Origin: Marinobacter salexigens
GTDB taxonomy: Bacteria; Pseudomonadota; Gammaproteobacteria; Pseudomonadales; Oleiphilaceae
NCBI RefSeq assembly: GCF_018860765.1
Contig: NZ_JAHKPV010000017.1
Location: 62,001-126,000 of the forward strand
Direction of reading: 5' to 3'
DNA length: 64,000 nt
This document shows, one piece after another, positions 9,302 through 18,012 of this stretch. Made by a program: the position numbers and the translations under genes. The stretch's first letter is position 1. Each line of letters opens with the position of its first letter. A model generated the notes under the pieces. The model saw nothing but the letters and a program-made list of their open reading frames with translations, was not told the origin of the DNA and searched no databases.

Positions 9302-10732
9302 ATGACACAAGTGCGAGAAAGCTTCGCCAAGTATAAAGTTGAAGAGGTTTTAGGCGAGGGAGCAATGGGCGTTGTTTACGCTTGTTACGACTCCGCCATC
9401 GGCCGTCGGGTGGCTATCAAAACTATTCACGCACACTTGCTGCAGGGCGCAGAAGGCGAAGAGTTGCGGCAGCGCTTTAGTCGGGAAATTCGCGCGGTTG
9501 GCAAGCTTAGCCACCCCAACATTGTAGGGATATTCGACACCGACGAAGCAACGGATGACAAGGGTGCAATCGAACCCTATTTCGTGATGGAGTTTGTAGA
9601 TGGGCAGGACTTACAAGCCTATCTGGCGAGTGGGACACGTTTCCCACTAACCAAAACCATCGATATCGCTTGTCAAGTTCTGGATGCGTTCGAGTACACC
9701 CATAAGCTCGGTATTATTCATCGAGATGTCAAACCCGCCAATATCTTTTTAACCGAAGACGGACATATAAAAATCGCCGATTTCGGCATTGCTAGGGTCG
9801 ATAACAGTAGTCTGACACAAACCGGCGCTGTAATGGGTACGCCAAATTACATGTCACCCGAGCAGTGTTCCGGGCAGGTTATGGATTCTCGCAGCGATTT
9901 GTTTTCGATTGCGGTGGTGCTTTATGAGTTACTGACGGGCGAAAAAGCCTTTAGCGGCAACAGCGTCCATGCCACCATGATGAAGCTGGTTCAGAGTAAT
10001 CCTGAGCCGCCTTCTGTATTTAATCCCTCCTTGCCTAAATCTCTAGATGCCGTAATGGCAAAGGCCCTAGCCAAGTCACCTGACGATCGGTTTCAAAGTG
10101 CTGCGGAATTCGCGCGGGCTTTGGAGCCTTTCAAGCAGGGGAGCAAGAGTGCACCTCAAGGGAGTGAGGTGGCCTCTGGTGAAGAAACTCTTCTGGTTAC
10201 GCAACCGGAACTAAGCGGCAAGGATACAAAGCTAAACGCAAAAGGGAAACGCCGACCACCCATGGCGCTCTTAAGCGGGGTTGCCGCGGCCCTTTTGCTC
10301 ACTGGCGGTATTGGCTTTTACACCCTCTCCGGTAAGGATGAAGTGGCGCCTGCCCAACGGGTAAACGTTCAGCCCTTTGCCACTGATCTTTCCCCTGCAA
10401 CACAGGAAAAAGTGGAAAAGCTACTTAGGGTGGCCAACATGCACGAAAGCGCGAACAGGCTGGTTTTCCCATCCGGTAGCAGTGCCTATTACGTCTACAA
10501 CACGGTATTCGAGTTGGATCCGGGCAATCCGCGCGCCCGGGCCGGGTTGCTTAAGATGGAAGACAAGCTTGAAAAGCAAGCGCAGGCTTACTATCGCCAG
10601 AAGGATTTTAAAACGCTCGACGCTCATCTGAAAGCAGGCTTGGAGGCTTTTCCTGACAACGCTCAGTTTCGCGCATTGAGGGATGAGCTTGACCGTTTAG
10701 GCAACGAAGTATTGGAAAATAATAACAACTAG
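9302..10732 (+). CDS. Membrane Ser/Thr protein kinase (PknB/Hanks type)
   Basis: A 476-residue protein with a complete N-terminal kinase domain: glycine loop GEGAMGVVY, catalytic Lys in VAIKTI, HRDVKPAN with Asp at about 142, DFGIAR and GTPNYMSPEQ. A linker carries EETLLV around Thr 296, a plausible phospho-site for FHA docking. One transmembrane helix (about 321-342) follows, then about 130 residues outside the cytoplasm with TPR-like character (LDPGNPRARAGL). It probably phosphorylates proteins of this cluster; the PP2C phosphatase and FHA proteins encoded downstream are natural partners. Confidence 0.93.
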   Translation: MTQVRESFAKYKVEEVLGEGAMGVVYACYDSAIGRRVAIKTIHAHLLQGAEGEELRQRFSREIRAVGKLSHPNIVGIFDTDEATDDKGAIEPYFVMEFVDGQDLQAYLASGTRFPLTKTIDIACQVLDAFEYTHKLGIIHRDVKPANIFLTEDGHIKIADFGIARVDNSSLTQTGAVMGTPNYMSPEQCSGQVMDSRSDLFSIAVVLYELLTGEKAFSGNSVHATMMKLVQSNPEPPSVFNPSLPKSLDAVMAKALAKSPDDRFQSAAEFARALEPFKQGSKSAPQGSEVASGEETLLVTQPELSGKDTKLNAKGKRRPPMALLSGVAAALLLTGGIGFYTLSGKDEVAPAQRVNVQPFATDLSPATQEKVEKLLRVANMHESANRLVFPSGSSAYYVYNTVFELDPGNPRARAGLLKMEDKLEKQAQAYYRQKDFKTLDAHLKAGLEAFPDNAQFRALRDELDRLGNEVLENNNN

Positions 10733-10746
10733 CGAGGACATGCGCG

Positions 10747-13293
10747 ATGGCGCAACATGTTCATATAGCCGTTATTGGTTCGGGGCCAGCGGGCTTGAGT
10801 GCGGCTGCGCGGGCCGCTCAGCGCGACCGTATCCGGATGGAAGCTGGAGAAATCTCCGAGCCGACGCATATCTTGCTGGAAAGTTTTAGTCAGCCCGCAA
10901 AAACCATTCAACGCTACCAGAAAGGTAAGTTTGTAATGGCTGAACCTGGGTTTTTGCACCTGCGTAGCGATTGCGAATTTGGTGCAGGCTCACGCGAAGC
11001 AATCCTTGCACAGTGGCAAAAGGACATAGCACGTAACGGTATCAATGTAAGGTATCAGGCCGAAGTTCAAGCCATTACCGGTGAGCGGGGTAACTTCAGT
11101 CTGGCATTAGCCAATGGAGATGTTGTTACGGCAGACGTTGTTATCCTAGCCATTGGTTTGGAAGGTAATCCACGCAAACTCAACATATCAGGCGAAGGCG
11201 ATTCCGCGTTGGCCGACCGCGTTCAATACACGTTGGATGACCCTGAGGAATTCGACGGCGAGCGAATTGTGGTAGTGGGTGCTGGTGATTCGGCATTGGA
11301 AAATGCTCTGGCATTGAGCAAAAGAAATCATGTCACCGTCATAAACCGCCGCGCTGAATTTTCCCGGGCCAAAGAAGCAAACCTTAACGCTATCCTACAA
11401 GCGATAAATGACCGACGCACAACTCTGGACTGCCTTTACGAAACCAACCCGGCCGCTCTGGAAGCTGGAGACAACGGTGTAAATTTCGCAGTGGAAACGC
11501 CAACGGGCCGTAAAGTGCTCGCCTGTGATCGCATTATTGCCCGCTTAGGTGGCTTCCCGCCGCGTAAATTTATTGAAAGCATCGGAATTGAGTTCAGCAG
11601 TGAGGCGGTTGACGCTGCGCCAACTCTGAATGGACAGTATGAGTCGTCTGTACCCGGCATTTACGTGGTTGGTTCTCTGGCTGGTTACCCGCTGATCAAA
11701 CAGGCCATGAATCAAGGCTACGATGTGGTGGAGTACATCCACGGTAACGATATAAAACCCGCTGATCACGAACTGCTCGAATTCCAGTTTGGCCTTTTGC
11801 CATACCGCCGCCCACCTAATGAGTTGTTGGATCTGTTTCAGCAACGAATTCCTATGTTCAGTCAGTTGAATGTATTGGTATTTCGCCAACTGATTATCGA
11901 AAGCAGTATATGGGTGGCGCTTGAAGGGCCATCATTCGAGAGCACAAAACAACAGGCCGCGCAGTTGGCTGAAGCTGCAGCGCAGCGTCAACCATCACCT
12001 AAGACCGGTAAGCTCATTCGCGCGGGAGAGTCCATCTTTCGACGTGGTGACTATACCAACACCTTCTTTATGATTGTTGATGGCGAAGTCATTCTTGAGC
12101 GTCATGAGCAAAGTGCAACCCCGGTACGTTTGGAGCGCGGTCAGTTTTTTGGTGAAGACAGCCTTGTATCCGGTCGTCCCCGAGAATACACCGCGGTTGC
12201 CGGCAGTGATTGTGTGTTGGTGGAGACCCCGCGCAGGACCATGATCAAGCTGTTGAACAGCAACGATCAGGTGCGCTGCGGCATTGACTGGATTTTCACC
12301 GTACGTGCGCTGCAGAAACATTTTGCGCCGGAGCTTTCCCCCGGTGAATTGCGGGAGATAGCCCAAACCACTCAATTGAACACTTACCAAGCGGGCGAGC
12401 CGCTTTTTCGTCAAGACGAACAAGGCGACTGCCTGCATGTTATTCGCCGGGGCGCCGTAACGCTTCAGCGCAGCAGTGACGAGGGTGATCTGGTGGTTGC
12501 GCAGCTACAGGCGGATGAGCTGGTAGGGGAGATGGCCCTGATGGGCGAGCCCGTGCGCAGGCACACAGCAATAGCGTCTGTGTTGACAGAAACCATCGTG
12601 TTGCATCGCGACAGTTTTATGAAGCTGGTTAATCTTGATTCCAGCAGTATCTCCCAATTACAAGCGCGCGCCAGCAAGCACGCTAGAACCTACACCACCA
12701 TGCAAGCTCAGGCAGATAAGGGCTCGTTAATCGGATTTATGATGGACGAGGGCATGGGCGAGGCCACCAACGCCATGGTGATTGATGAGAGCCTTTGCAT
12801 CGGCTGCGACCATTGCGAGAAGGCCTGCGCCGACACCCATGACGGCATTTCCCGCTTGAATCGCTCGGAAGGACCATCGTTTGCGCAGATGCACCTTGCC
12901 ATCTCCTGTAGGCACTGTGAGCACCCTCATTGCATGAAGGACTGCCCACCGGATGCCATTCATCGGGCTGAATCCGGTGAGGTGTTTATTGATGACAGCT
13001 GCATCGGTTGCGGCAACTGCGTCACCCATTGCCCCTATGATGCCATTCAGCTTGCCCACACGCCCCAGCCAAGACAATCGCTATTTAGTTGGCTGCTCAA
13101 GGGGGCACCCGACACGTTGAGTATCGATCGGGAGGTCGCAGATCAGGGGGCTTCAGGTTCAGGCAAAAAAGCAGTGAAGTGCGATGCCTGCATGAACTTC
13201 GCCAATGGTCCGGCTTGTGTCAATGCGTGTCCCACCGGCGCGGCAGCGCGGCTGGCTCCAGAGCATCTGGTTAAACTGGTGGCAAAACAATGA
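10747..13293 (+). CDS. FAD/NAD(P) reductase with two cNMP-binding-like domains and 4x[4Fe-4S] domain
   Basis: 848 residues, no signal peptide, so cytoplasmic. Residues 1-330 resemble thioredoxin-reductase-like flavoproteins: FAD motif GSGPAGLSAAA, NAD(P) motif VVVGAGDSALE and a late IYVVGSLAG motif. Two CRP-like domains follow (about 420-530 and 545-655; FGEDSLVSG and VGEMALMGE). The C-terminus has four cysteine groups (CIGCDHCEKAC at about 684, CRHC...CMKDCP, CIGCGNCVTHCP, CDAC...CVNACP at about 812), as in HybA/DmsB electron-transfer subunits. The Arg normally preceding the Ser/Thr-Ala that holds cAMP phosphate is displaced in both domains, so cAMP binding is doubtful. It probably passes NAD(P)H electrons to the membrane protein that overlaps its stop. 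Confidence 0.85.
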   Translation: MAQHVHIAVIGSGPAGLSAAARAAQRDRIRMEAGEISEPTHILLESFSQPAKTIQRYQKGKFVMAEPGFLHLRSDCEFGAGSREAILAQWQKDIARNGINVRYQAEVQAITGERGNFSLALANGDVVTADVVILAIGLEGNPRKLNISGEGDSALADRVQYTLDDPEEFDGERIVVVGAGDSALENALALSKRNHVTVINRRAEFSRAKEANLNAILQAINDRRTTLDCLYETNPAALEAGDNGVNFAVETPTGRKVLACDRIIARLGGFPPRKFIESIGIEFSSEAVDAAPTLNGQYESSVPGIYVVGSLAGYPLIKQAMNQGYDVVEYIHGNDIKPADHELLEFQFGLLPYRRPPNELLDLFQQRIPMFSQLNVLVFRQLIIESSIWVALEGPSFESTKQQAAQLAEAAAQRQPSPKTGKLIRAGESIFRRGDYTNTFFMIVDGEVILERHEQSATPVRLERGQFFGEDSLVSGRPREYTAVAGSDCVLVETPRRTMIKLLNSNDQVRCGIDWIFTVRALQKHFAPELSPGELREIAQTTQLNTYQAGEPLFRQDEQGDCLHVIRRGAVTLQRSSDEGDLVVAQLQADELVGEMALMGEPVRRHTAIASVLTETIVLHRDSFMKLVNLDSSSISQLQARASKHARTYTTMQAQADKGSLIGFMMDEGMGEATNAMVIDESLCIGCDHCEKACADTHDGISRLNRSEGPSFAQMHLAISCRHCEHPHCMKDCPPDAIHRAESGEVFIDDSCIGCGNCVTHCPYDAIQLAHTPQPRQSLFSWLLKGAPDTLSIDREVADQGASGSGKKAVKCDACMNFANGPACVNACPTGAAARLAPEHLVKLVAKQ

Positions 13294-14183
13294 ATCTGCA
13301 TCAATCCATACTGGAATATCGCAAAGGGCGCTATGGCTGGTGGGCGCTACTGTTAATTCTTGCTGCGATTGTGCTCTTTGCCTCGCATAGCGATTTCCAG
13401 CCCCCCAATGGAGGTACGTGGCAAGGGTATGTATTGGGGAGTATTGGTTTGGCGTTGATTGTCTGGTTAACCGCATTGGGCATTGTTAAGCGGCGTTACG
13501 GAAAAAGTAACGTACAGGCATGGACCTCTGCCCATGTTTACCTGGGCGCGTCTTTGTTGATTGTTGTGAGTTTGCATTCAGCACTGCAGATTGGATTGAA
13601 CGTTCATAGCCTTGCCTATGTGTTGATGTGTGTGGTGATTTTCTCGGGTTTCATAGGCTTATATTTCTATCGGCGTTACCCGCACCTTATGGCGAGAAAC
13701 CGTCGTAACCAGTCGCAGCGCCAACTCTTTTCAGAGCTTAACGACTTGAACCAAAAAGGCCGGGCCTTGGCCAAACGCTGCCATCCCAATTTGGCCAGCG
13801 CCGTTGATACTGCTATCGACCGAACGGCTATAGGCGGTGGTTTTCTGGACCAACTACTAGGCCGTGATGGCTCAACCGTTGTGTTGATCGAAGAAGATAA
13901 AAAAGGCGGTGTTCAGCGCAAGCCGGTATCAAATCGGGACCAACAAGCCATTATCGATTATGTCGCCAAATGCATTCCCCGTGCACGCAAGCAGGGTGAA
14001 GCCGAGAATATACAAAGCCTGCTGGAAGTGGTTTGCCGACGCCAGACCCTATCCCGGCAATTGCGACAAGATATTAAATTCGACGCACGTCTAAAGGTTT
14101 GGTTGTGGGTTCATGTCCCGTTCACCATTGCACTTCTAGCTGCGTTGGCCATTCACATCCTGTCTGTTTTCTATTACTGGTAA
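13290..14183 (+). CDS. Probable bis-heme b membrane electron-transfer protein
   Basis: 297 residues with about five transmembrane helices, overlapping the previous stop by ATGA. Two helices each carry a pair of His residues 14 apart: AHVYLGASLLIVVSLH, and WVHVPFTIALLAALAIH near the C-terminus. Such spacing is typical of cytochrome b and ferric-reductase-type proteins, in which the pairs bind two stacked hemes. A hydrophilic region (about 130-265) separates the helices. I do not recognise a named family. Its position between a cytoplasmic FAD/Fe-S protein and a periplasmic decaheme protein suggests it carries electrons across the inner membrane. Confidence 0.65.
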   Translation: MNLHQSILEYRKGRYGWWALLLILAAIVLFASHSDFQPPNGGTWQGYVLGSIGLALIVWLTALGIVKRRYGKSNVQAWTSAHVYLGASLLIVVSLHSALQIGLNVHSLAYVLMCVVIFSGFIGLYFYRRYPHLMARNRRNQSQRQLFSELNDLNQKGRALAKRCHPNLASAVDTAIDRTAIGGGFLDQLLGRDGSTVVLIEEDKKGGVQRKPVSNRDQQAIIDYVAKCIPRARKQGEAENIQSLLEVVCRRQTLSRQLRQDIKFDARLKVWLWVHVPFTIALLAALAIHILSVFYYW

Positions 14184-14187
14184 CCCC

Positions 14188-15957
14188 ATGCAACTGCTTT
14201 TGAGACAAATCACCTACGATAGCAGCGGCTTACCAGAGTATGCTGATAGCGAGCTGACGCGGGACAGCATTGTGATCGGTCGCTCGCAAAAGAGTGACAT
14301 TCAGCTCTTGGACAAAGGAATTGCACCCGAACACGCCCGCTTGACCAAAAGCGGCGATAAGTTGCGCCTAGTGGCCGCAAAGGGCCAGTCCTTTATCATT
14401 AACGGTAAAATTCAGAAACAGGCCGAGTTAAAGCCCGGGGATGAGATTCGTATTGGCGCACAGACATTTGTCTGCGCTGAAGCCCCAGCGGGGTTTGATC
14501 TTGCGTTGGAGTGGCAGTTTGTTGAAATGCCAGAGGGGGCTCTTTCCGACGCTTATCGCACCTCCGTATCACAACTCGGATTTAGCCCGCGCATAGCATC
14601 CTGGGTATTGTTTGTGCTGGTGTTGTTGGTGGGGCTGTCGCCATTGTTAAGCGATATTTGGCAGGCGGATAAGCCCGCTGTTCAAGCCGCCAATGAACTG
14701 GCTAACGATAACATGGCTTTCCATAAATTATGGCTTTCGGGGCCGCTATTGTCGGCGCATGAGCTAACTACCGGCAACAACTGCGCCGCATGCCATCAAA
14801 CGCCTTTTGTCCAAGTAAAAGACAACGCTTGCCAGCAATGCCACGTTGAGTTGGGGGATCATGTGATGCCCGCAGAGCATCCGGCCGAGACCGCTGGATG
14901 GGTGGCCGCTCTTGATGAGTTTGCTTGCCAAAATTGCCACAAAGAGCACAACGAGCCAGCAAGCCTAGTGGCCCGCAATGAAGGTTTGTGTTTGGACTGT
15001 CATCAACAGATGAAACCGTCGGTAAAGGGCTTCAATCAGGATTCTCATCCGGAGTTTGCCCTTAGTCTTTTACGTCCTGAGGTGACACGTCAAAACGGTC
15101 TTCTGGCAATTGATTGGCAACTTGAGAAATTAAGACCTCAGGCGAGTGACGGCCCTGAATCCCGGATAGCAGCCGTTAAAGAAACAAGCCATCTGAAATT
15201 CCCCCATAATACTCATCTCGATGTGGAGTCGGTGAAACACGCTCGCCGCGGCGATGCTCTGCAGTGCATGGATTGCCACACGCTGAGTTCGGACCGGGAA
15301 CACTTTGAGCCAATCAGCATGGAAGCAAGCTGCGCCAGCTGCCACGACTTGAGCTTTGATCCGCGCACTCCCCAAAAACAGCTGCCCCACGGTGCGCCCG
15401 AGGAGGTATACGATGCGCTGGAGGCGCATTTCGTAAAGCTCGCATTTAGCCCGGACACACTCGTCGGATTCGAGCGGAGGCGCGTTCCAGGGCGTACGTT
15501 TACGGAAGAGGACTGCGATCAGGATTACCAATGTGCCAAACAGCAGGCCCTGCGTGAAACCGGTAGGCAGTTTTCTCAACGTGGCTGCGTTACTTGCCAT
15601 GAAATCTCCGAACAAGAAAATGCTGAAGGCTCCGAACGTTGGGAGGTGTTGCCGGTGAAGATCAACCACGATTGGTATGCCGATGCGCGCTTTGATCATC
15701 AAAGTCATCTAACACAATGGGATCAATCCGGCGATGAGGTTTGCTCAAGCTGTCACAGTGCAACGACCTCCGCCGAGAGCAGCGATATTCTTATGCCTAA
15801 CATAGCGCAGTGCGTCGACTGTCATGATAGCCGTGCTCAGGCAGGTCGAGTGGCGCTAACCTGTATTTCGTGCCACGCTTATCATAGACACAGTGCCCCT
15901 GAGGGTATTGGAGGCATAGGTGAATTAATGCAAGGAGCAATTCATGACCAGCCTTAA
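14188..15957 (+). CDS. FHA domain - transmembrane - decaheme cytochrome c fusion
   Basis: 589 residues. The N-terminal 100 residues form an FHA domain (IVIGRSQKSDIQL, then APEHARL). A single transmembrane helix lies at about 137-158, and the rest contains ten CXXCH heme-c motifs: CAACH, CQQCH, CQNCH, CLDCH, CMDCH, CASCH, CVTCH, CSSCH, CVDCH and CISCH. The expected topology is FHA in the cytoplasm and hemes in the periplasm. FHA domains bind phosphothreonine, so this links the cluster kinase physically to a heme wire. It starts 4 bases after the preceding gene and overlaps the next by 14 bases. Confidence 0.88.
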   Translation: MQLLLRQITYDSSGLPEYADSELTRDSIVIGRSQKSDIQLLDKGIAPEHARLTKSGDKLRLVAAKGQSFIINGKIQKQAELKPGDEIRIGAQTFVCAEAPAGFDLALEWQFVEMPEGALSDAYRTSVSQLGFSPRIASWVLFVLVLLVGLSPLLSDIWQADKPAVQAANELANDNMAFHKLWLSGPLLSAHELTTGNNCAACHQTPFVQVKDNACQQCHVELGDHVMPAEHPAETAGWVAALDEFACQNCHKEHNEPASLVARNEGLCLDCHQQMKPSVKGFNQDSHPEFALSLLRPEVTRQNGLLAIDWQLEKLRPQASDGPESRIAAVKETSHLKFPHNTHLDVESVKHARRGDALQCMDCHTLSSDREHFEPISMEASCASCHDLSFDPRTPQKQLPHGAPEEVYDALEAHFVKLAFSPDTLVGFERRRVPGRTFTEEDCDQDYQCAKQQALRETGRQFSQRGCVTCHEISEQENAEGSERWEVLPVKINHDWYADARFDHQSHLTQWDQSGDEVCSSCHSATTSAESSDILMPNIAQCVDCHDSRAQAGRVALTCISCHAYHRHSAPEGIGGIGELMQGAIHDQP

Positions 15958-18010
15958 GCGCTTAAGTGTTTTACTGTCCTTCCTGCTTACCGCATGTGGC
16001 GGTGGCTCCGGTGAACTTGATCCGGCAGCAGGGGCTGTGCCGCTTGGAGGTTGCGACGGATCCTGCGTTAACACCGAGCGAGGTGGCAATCCCGACAATG
16101 TCCGCCTAACTATTAACGACGTGGAAACTGTGATCGCTCAGGGCGTAGCTGAAGCCGATGCGCGCGGCACCGATGCTACTCTGGCGGTGGTTGACCGTGT
16201 TGGCAACGTTCTAGGGGTTTGGCGCACCGGCACTACCGGAATGCCACGTGACGTATTGATCGCCAGTTCTCCGGATGGTTCTGGCGGCTCCGAGATCATG
16301 GGCGGACTGGAAGGAATCGAGGCTGGAATAGACGGTCTTGCAGCCATTGCGAAAGCCATCACTGGTGCTTATTTGTCCTCCGAAGGTAATGCCTTCTCTA
16401 CCCGCACTGCCAGCCAAATTGTTCAAGAGCATTTTAATCCCGGCGAGTTCTTTCAACCTGCAGGCCCGCTATTTGGTGTGCAATTCAGCCAGCTTGCATG
16501 CTCGGACTTTAGCCAGCGGTTCAACAGTTTTGGCCCGTCCATCGGCCCTCATCGTTCGCCCCTTGGTTTGTCTGCAGATCCCGGTGGATTGCCCCTTTAT
16601 AAAAATGGAACGGTCATTGGCGGTGTTGGCGTGATCGCCGATGATCTCTATAGCTTTGATCGCAATGTTATTGATAATGACCGGAGTAACCAAAACGCTA
16701 ATGTGGACGAGCTGATTGCTCTGGCTGCAAGCTTTGGTTTTGTTGCGCCCGTCGAGCGGCGAGCCAACCGGATTGCTATTGAGGGCAAAACCCTCCGCTT
16801 CCTTGATGGAGATGCCAGCGAGTTGCAGAGTAACCCCGGCAGTGCTCCCTCTTTTCCACCAGCCAACGGGCAGTTAGTTGCGGTAACAGGATACACCGGT
16901 GCCACCATTCAACCCGGCTTGGTGTTTGGTTCACCTGCTTCCGGCATTCGTGCCGCAGATAGTGCCAAATCGGATGAAGCGCCTTATGTGGGTGACGACG
17001 GTTATGTGTTTGTAGATGCGGCCAATAACAATCGTTATCCGGCCACTGCAGGCGCGCAGCCTGTGGCCGATAGACTTCTGGCGAGCGAGGTGGAAGTGTT
17101 AATGCAGGAGGCGTTGCGGGTGGCCAATCAAGCCCGCGCCCAAATACGCCGGCCCCATGGCAGCCAAGCGCGGGTCACCATTAGCGTGGTAGACACTGAT
17201 GGAAACATATTGGGCATGCTGCGCAGCCGAGATGCGCCCGTATTTGGTTCCGATGTATCCCTCCAAAAAGCCCGGACAGCAGCTCTGTTTTCATCCGGTG
17301 CCGCGGCTAACACGCTTGCTACACCCGGAATGGATGCCCGGTATATCAGTTTGGTTGGCGGGCTGAATACGGTCGACACCATCGACCTAGGCGATTATGT
17401 AACCTCCGTGCAAAGTTTTCTTGGCTTACCTACAGCATTAACCGATGGCGCCGTGGCGTTTTCCGATCGGGCTGGTGGTAATTTGTCTCGCCCCTTCTTC
17501 CCGGATGGCATAGATACCGCAGACCCCGGCCCGTTCAGCAAACCTTCAGGTAAGTGGAGCCCGTTTTCTACGGGTTTACAGTTAGATCTGGTCATTAACG
17601 GCGTCATCCAGCATGTGCTTTTTGCTGCTGGCGCCATTGTTACGGACACCCCGCAAAGCTGTGGAGGCGTTACTCATGCAAGCTTGGGTACCTTTTCTAC
17701 AGTTGGCTTCACCCACAAACGGTTGGCCAATGGCATTCAGATCTTTCCCGGTAGTGCGCCGATTTATCGCGGCAATGTACTCGTAGGAGGCATCGGGGTC
17801 AGCGGAGATGGCATAGAACAAGACGATATGATCGCGTTTTTAGCCATCGACCGTGCCAATGCGCGGTTAAGTGTAAATCCAATAAACAACGCGCCCGAGC
17901 ACATGCGTGCCGATACGCTAACACCGCAGGGAACACGGCTGCGTTACATCCAGTGTCCGCAGGCCCCTTTTCTGGGCAGTGACGAACAACAGCCCTGCAA
18001 AGGTAAATGA
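15944..18010 (+). CDS. Lipoprotein with two HbpS/GlcG-like (DUF336) domains
   Basis: 688 residues with a lipoprotein signal (LLTACGGG). Two GlcG/HbpS-like halves are recognisable: the first around residues 50-250 (TLAVVDRVGNVLGVWR), the second around 380-660 (VTISVVDTDGNILGMLR, then SLQKARTAALFSS). HbpS-family proteins bind heme or related cofactors, so this one may handle heme for, or contact, the neighbouring multiheme cytochromes. Cysteine pairs occur near both ends. AAGGAG precedes the start, which lies inside the end of the decaheme gene. Confidence 0.7.
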   Translation: MTSLKRLSVLLSFLLTACGGGSGELDPAAGAVPLGGCDGSCVNTERGGNPDNVRLTINDVETVIAQGVAEADARGTDATLAVVDRVGNVLGVWRTGTTGMPRDVLIASSPDGSGGSEIMGGLEGIEAGIDGLAAIAKAITGAYLSSEGNAFSTRTASQIVQEHFNPGEFFQPAGPLFGVQFSQLACSDFSQRFNSFGPSIGPHRSPLGLSADPGGLPLYKNGTVIGGVGVIADDLYSFDRNVIDNDRSNQNANVDELIALAASFGFVAPVERRANRIAIEGKTLRFLDGDASELQSNPGSAPSFPPANGQLVAVTGYTGATIQPGLVFGSPASGIRAADSAKSDEAPYVGDDGYVFVDAANNNRYPATAGAQPVADRLLASEVEVLMQEALRVANQARAQIRRPHGSQARVTISVVDTDGNILGMLRSRDAPVFGSDVSLQKARTAALFSSGAAANTLATPGMDARYISLVGGLNTVDTIDLGDYVTSVQSFLGLPTALTDGAVAFSDRAGGNLSRPFFPDGIDTADPGPFSKPSGKWSPFSTGLQLDLVINGVIQHVLFAAGAIVTDTPQSCGGVTHASLGTFSTVGFTHKRLANGIQIFPGSAPIYRGNVLVGGIGVSGDGIEQDDMIAFLAIDRANARLSVNPINNAPEHMRADTLTPQGTRLRYIQCPQAPFLGSDEQQPCKGK

Positions 18011-18012
18011 TC

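Noticed and set aside
15130..15708. 192-codon minus-strand open frame opposite the FHA-decaheme gene
   Set aside because: The plus strand carries regular heme motifs across this span; the antisense frame has no recognisable features.
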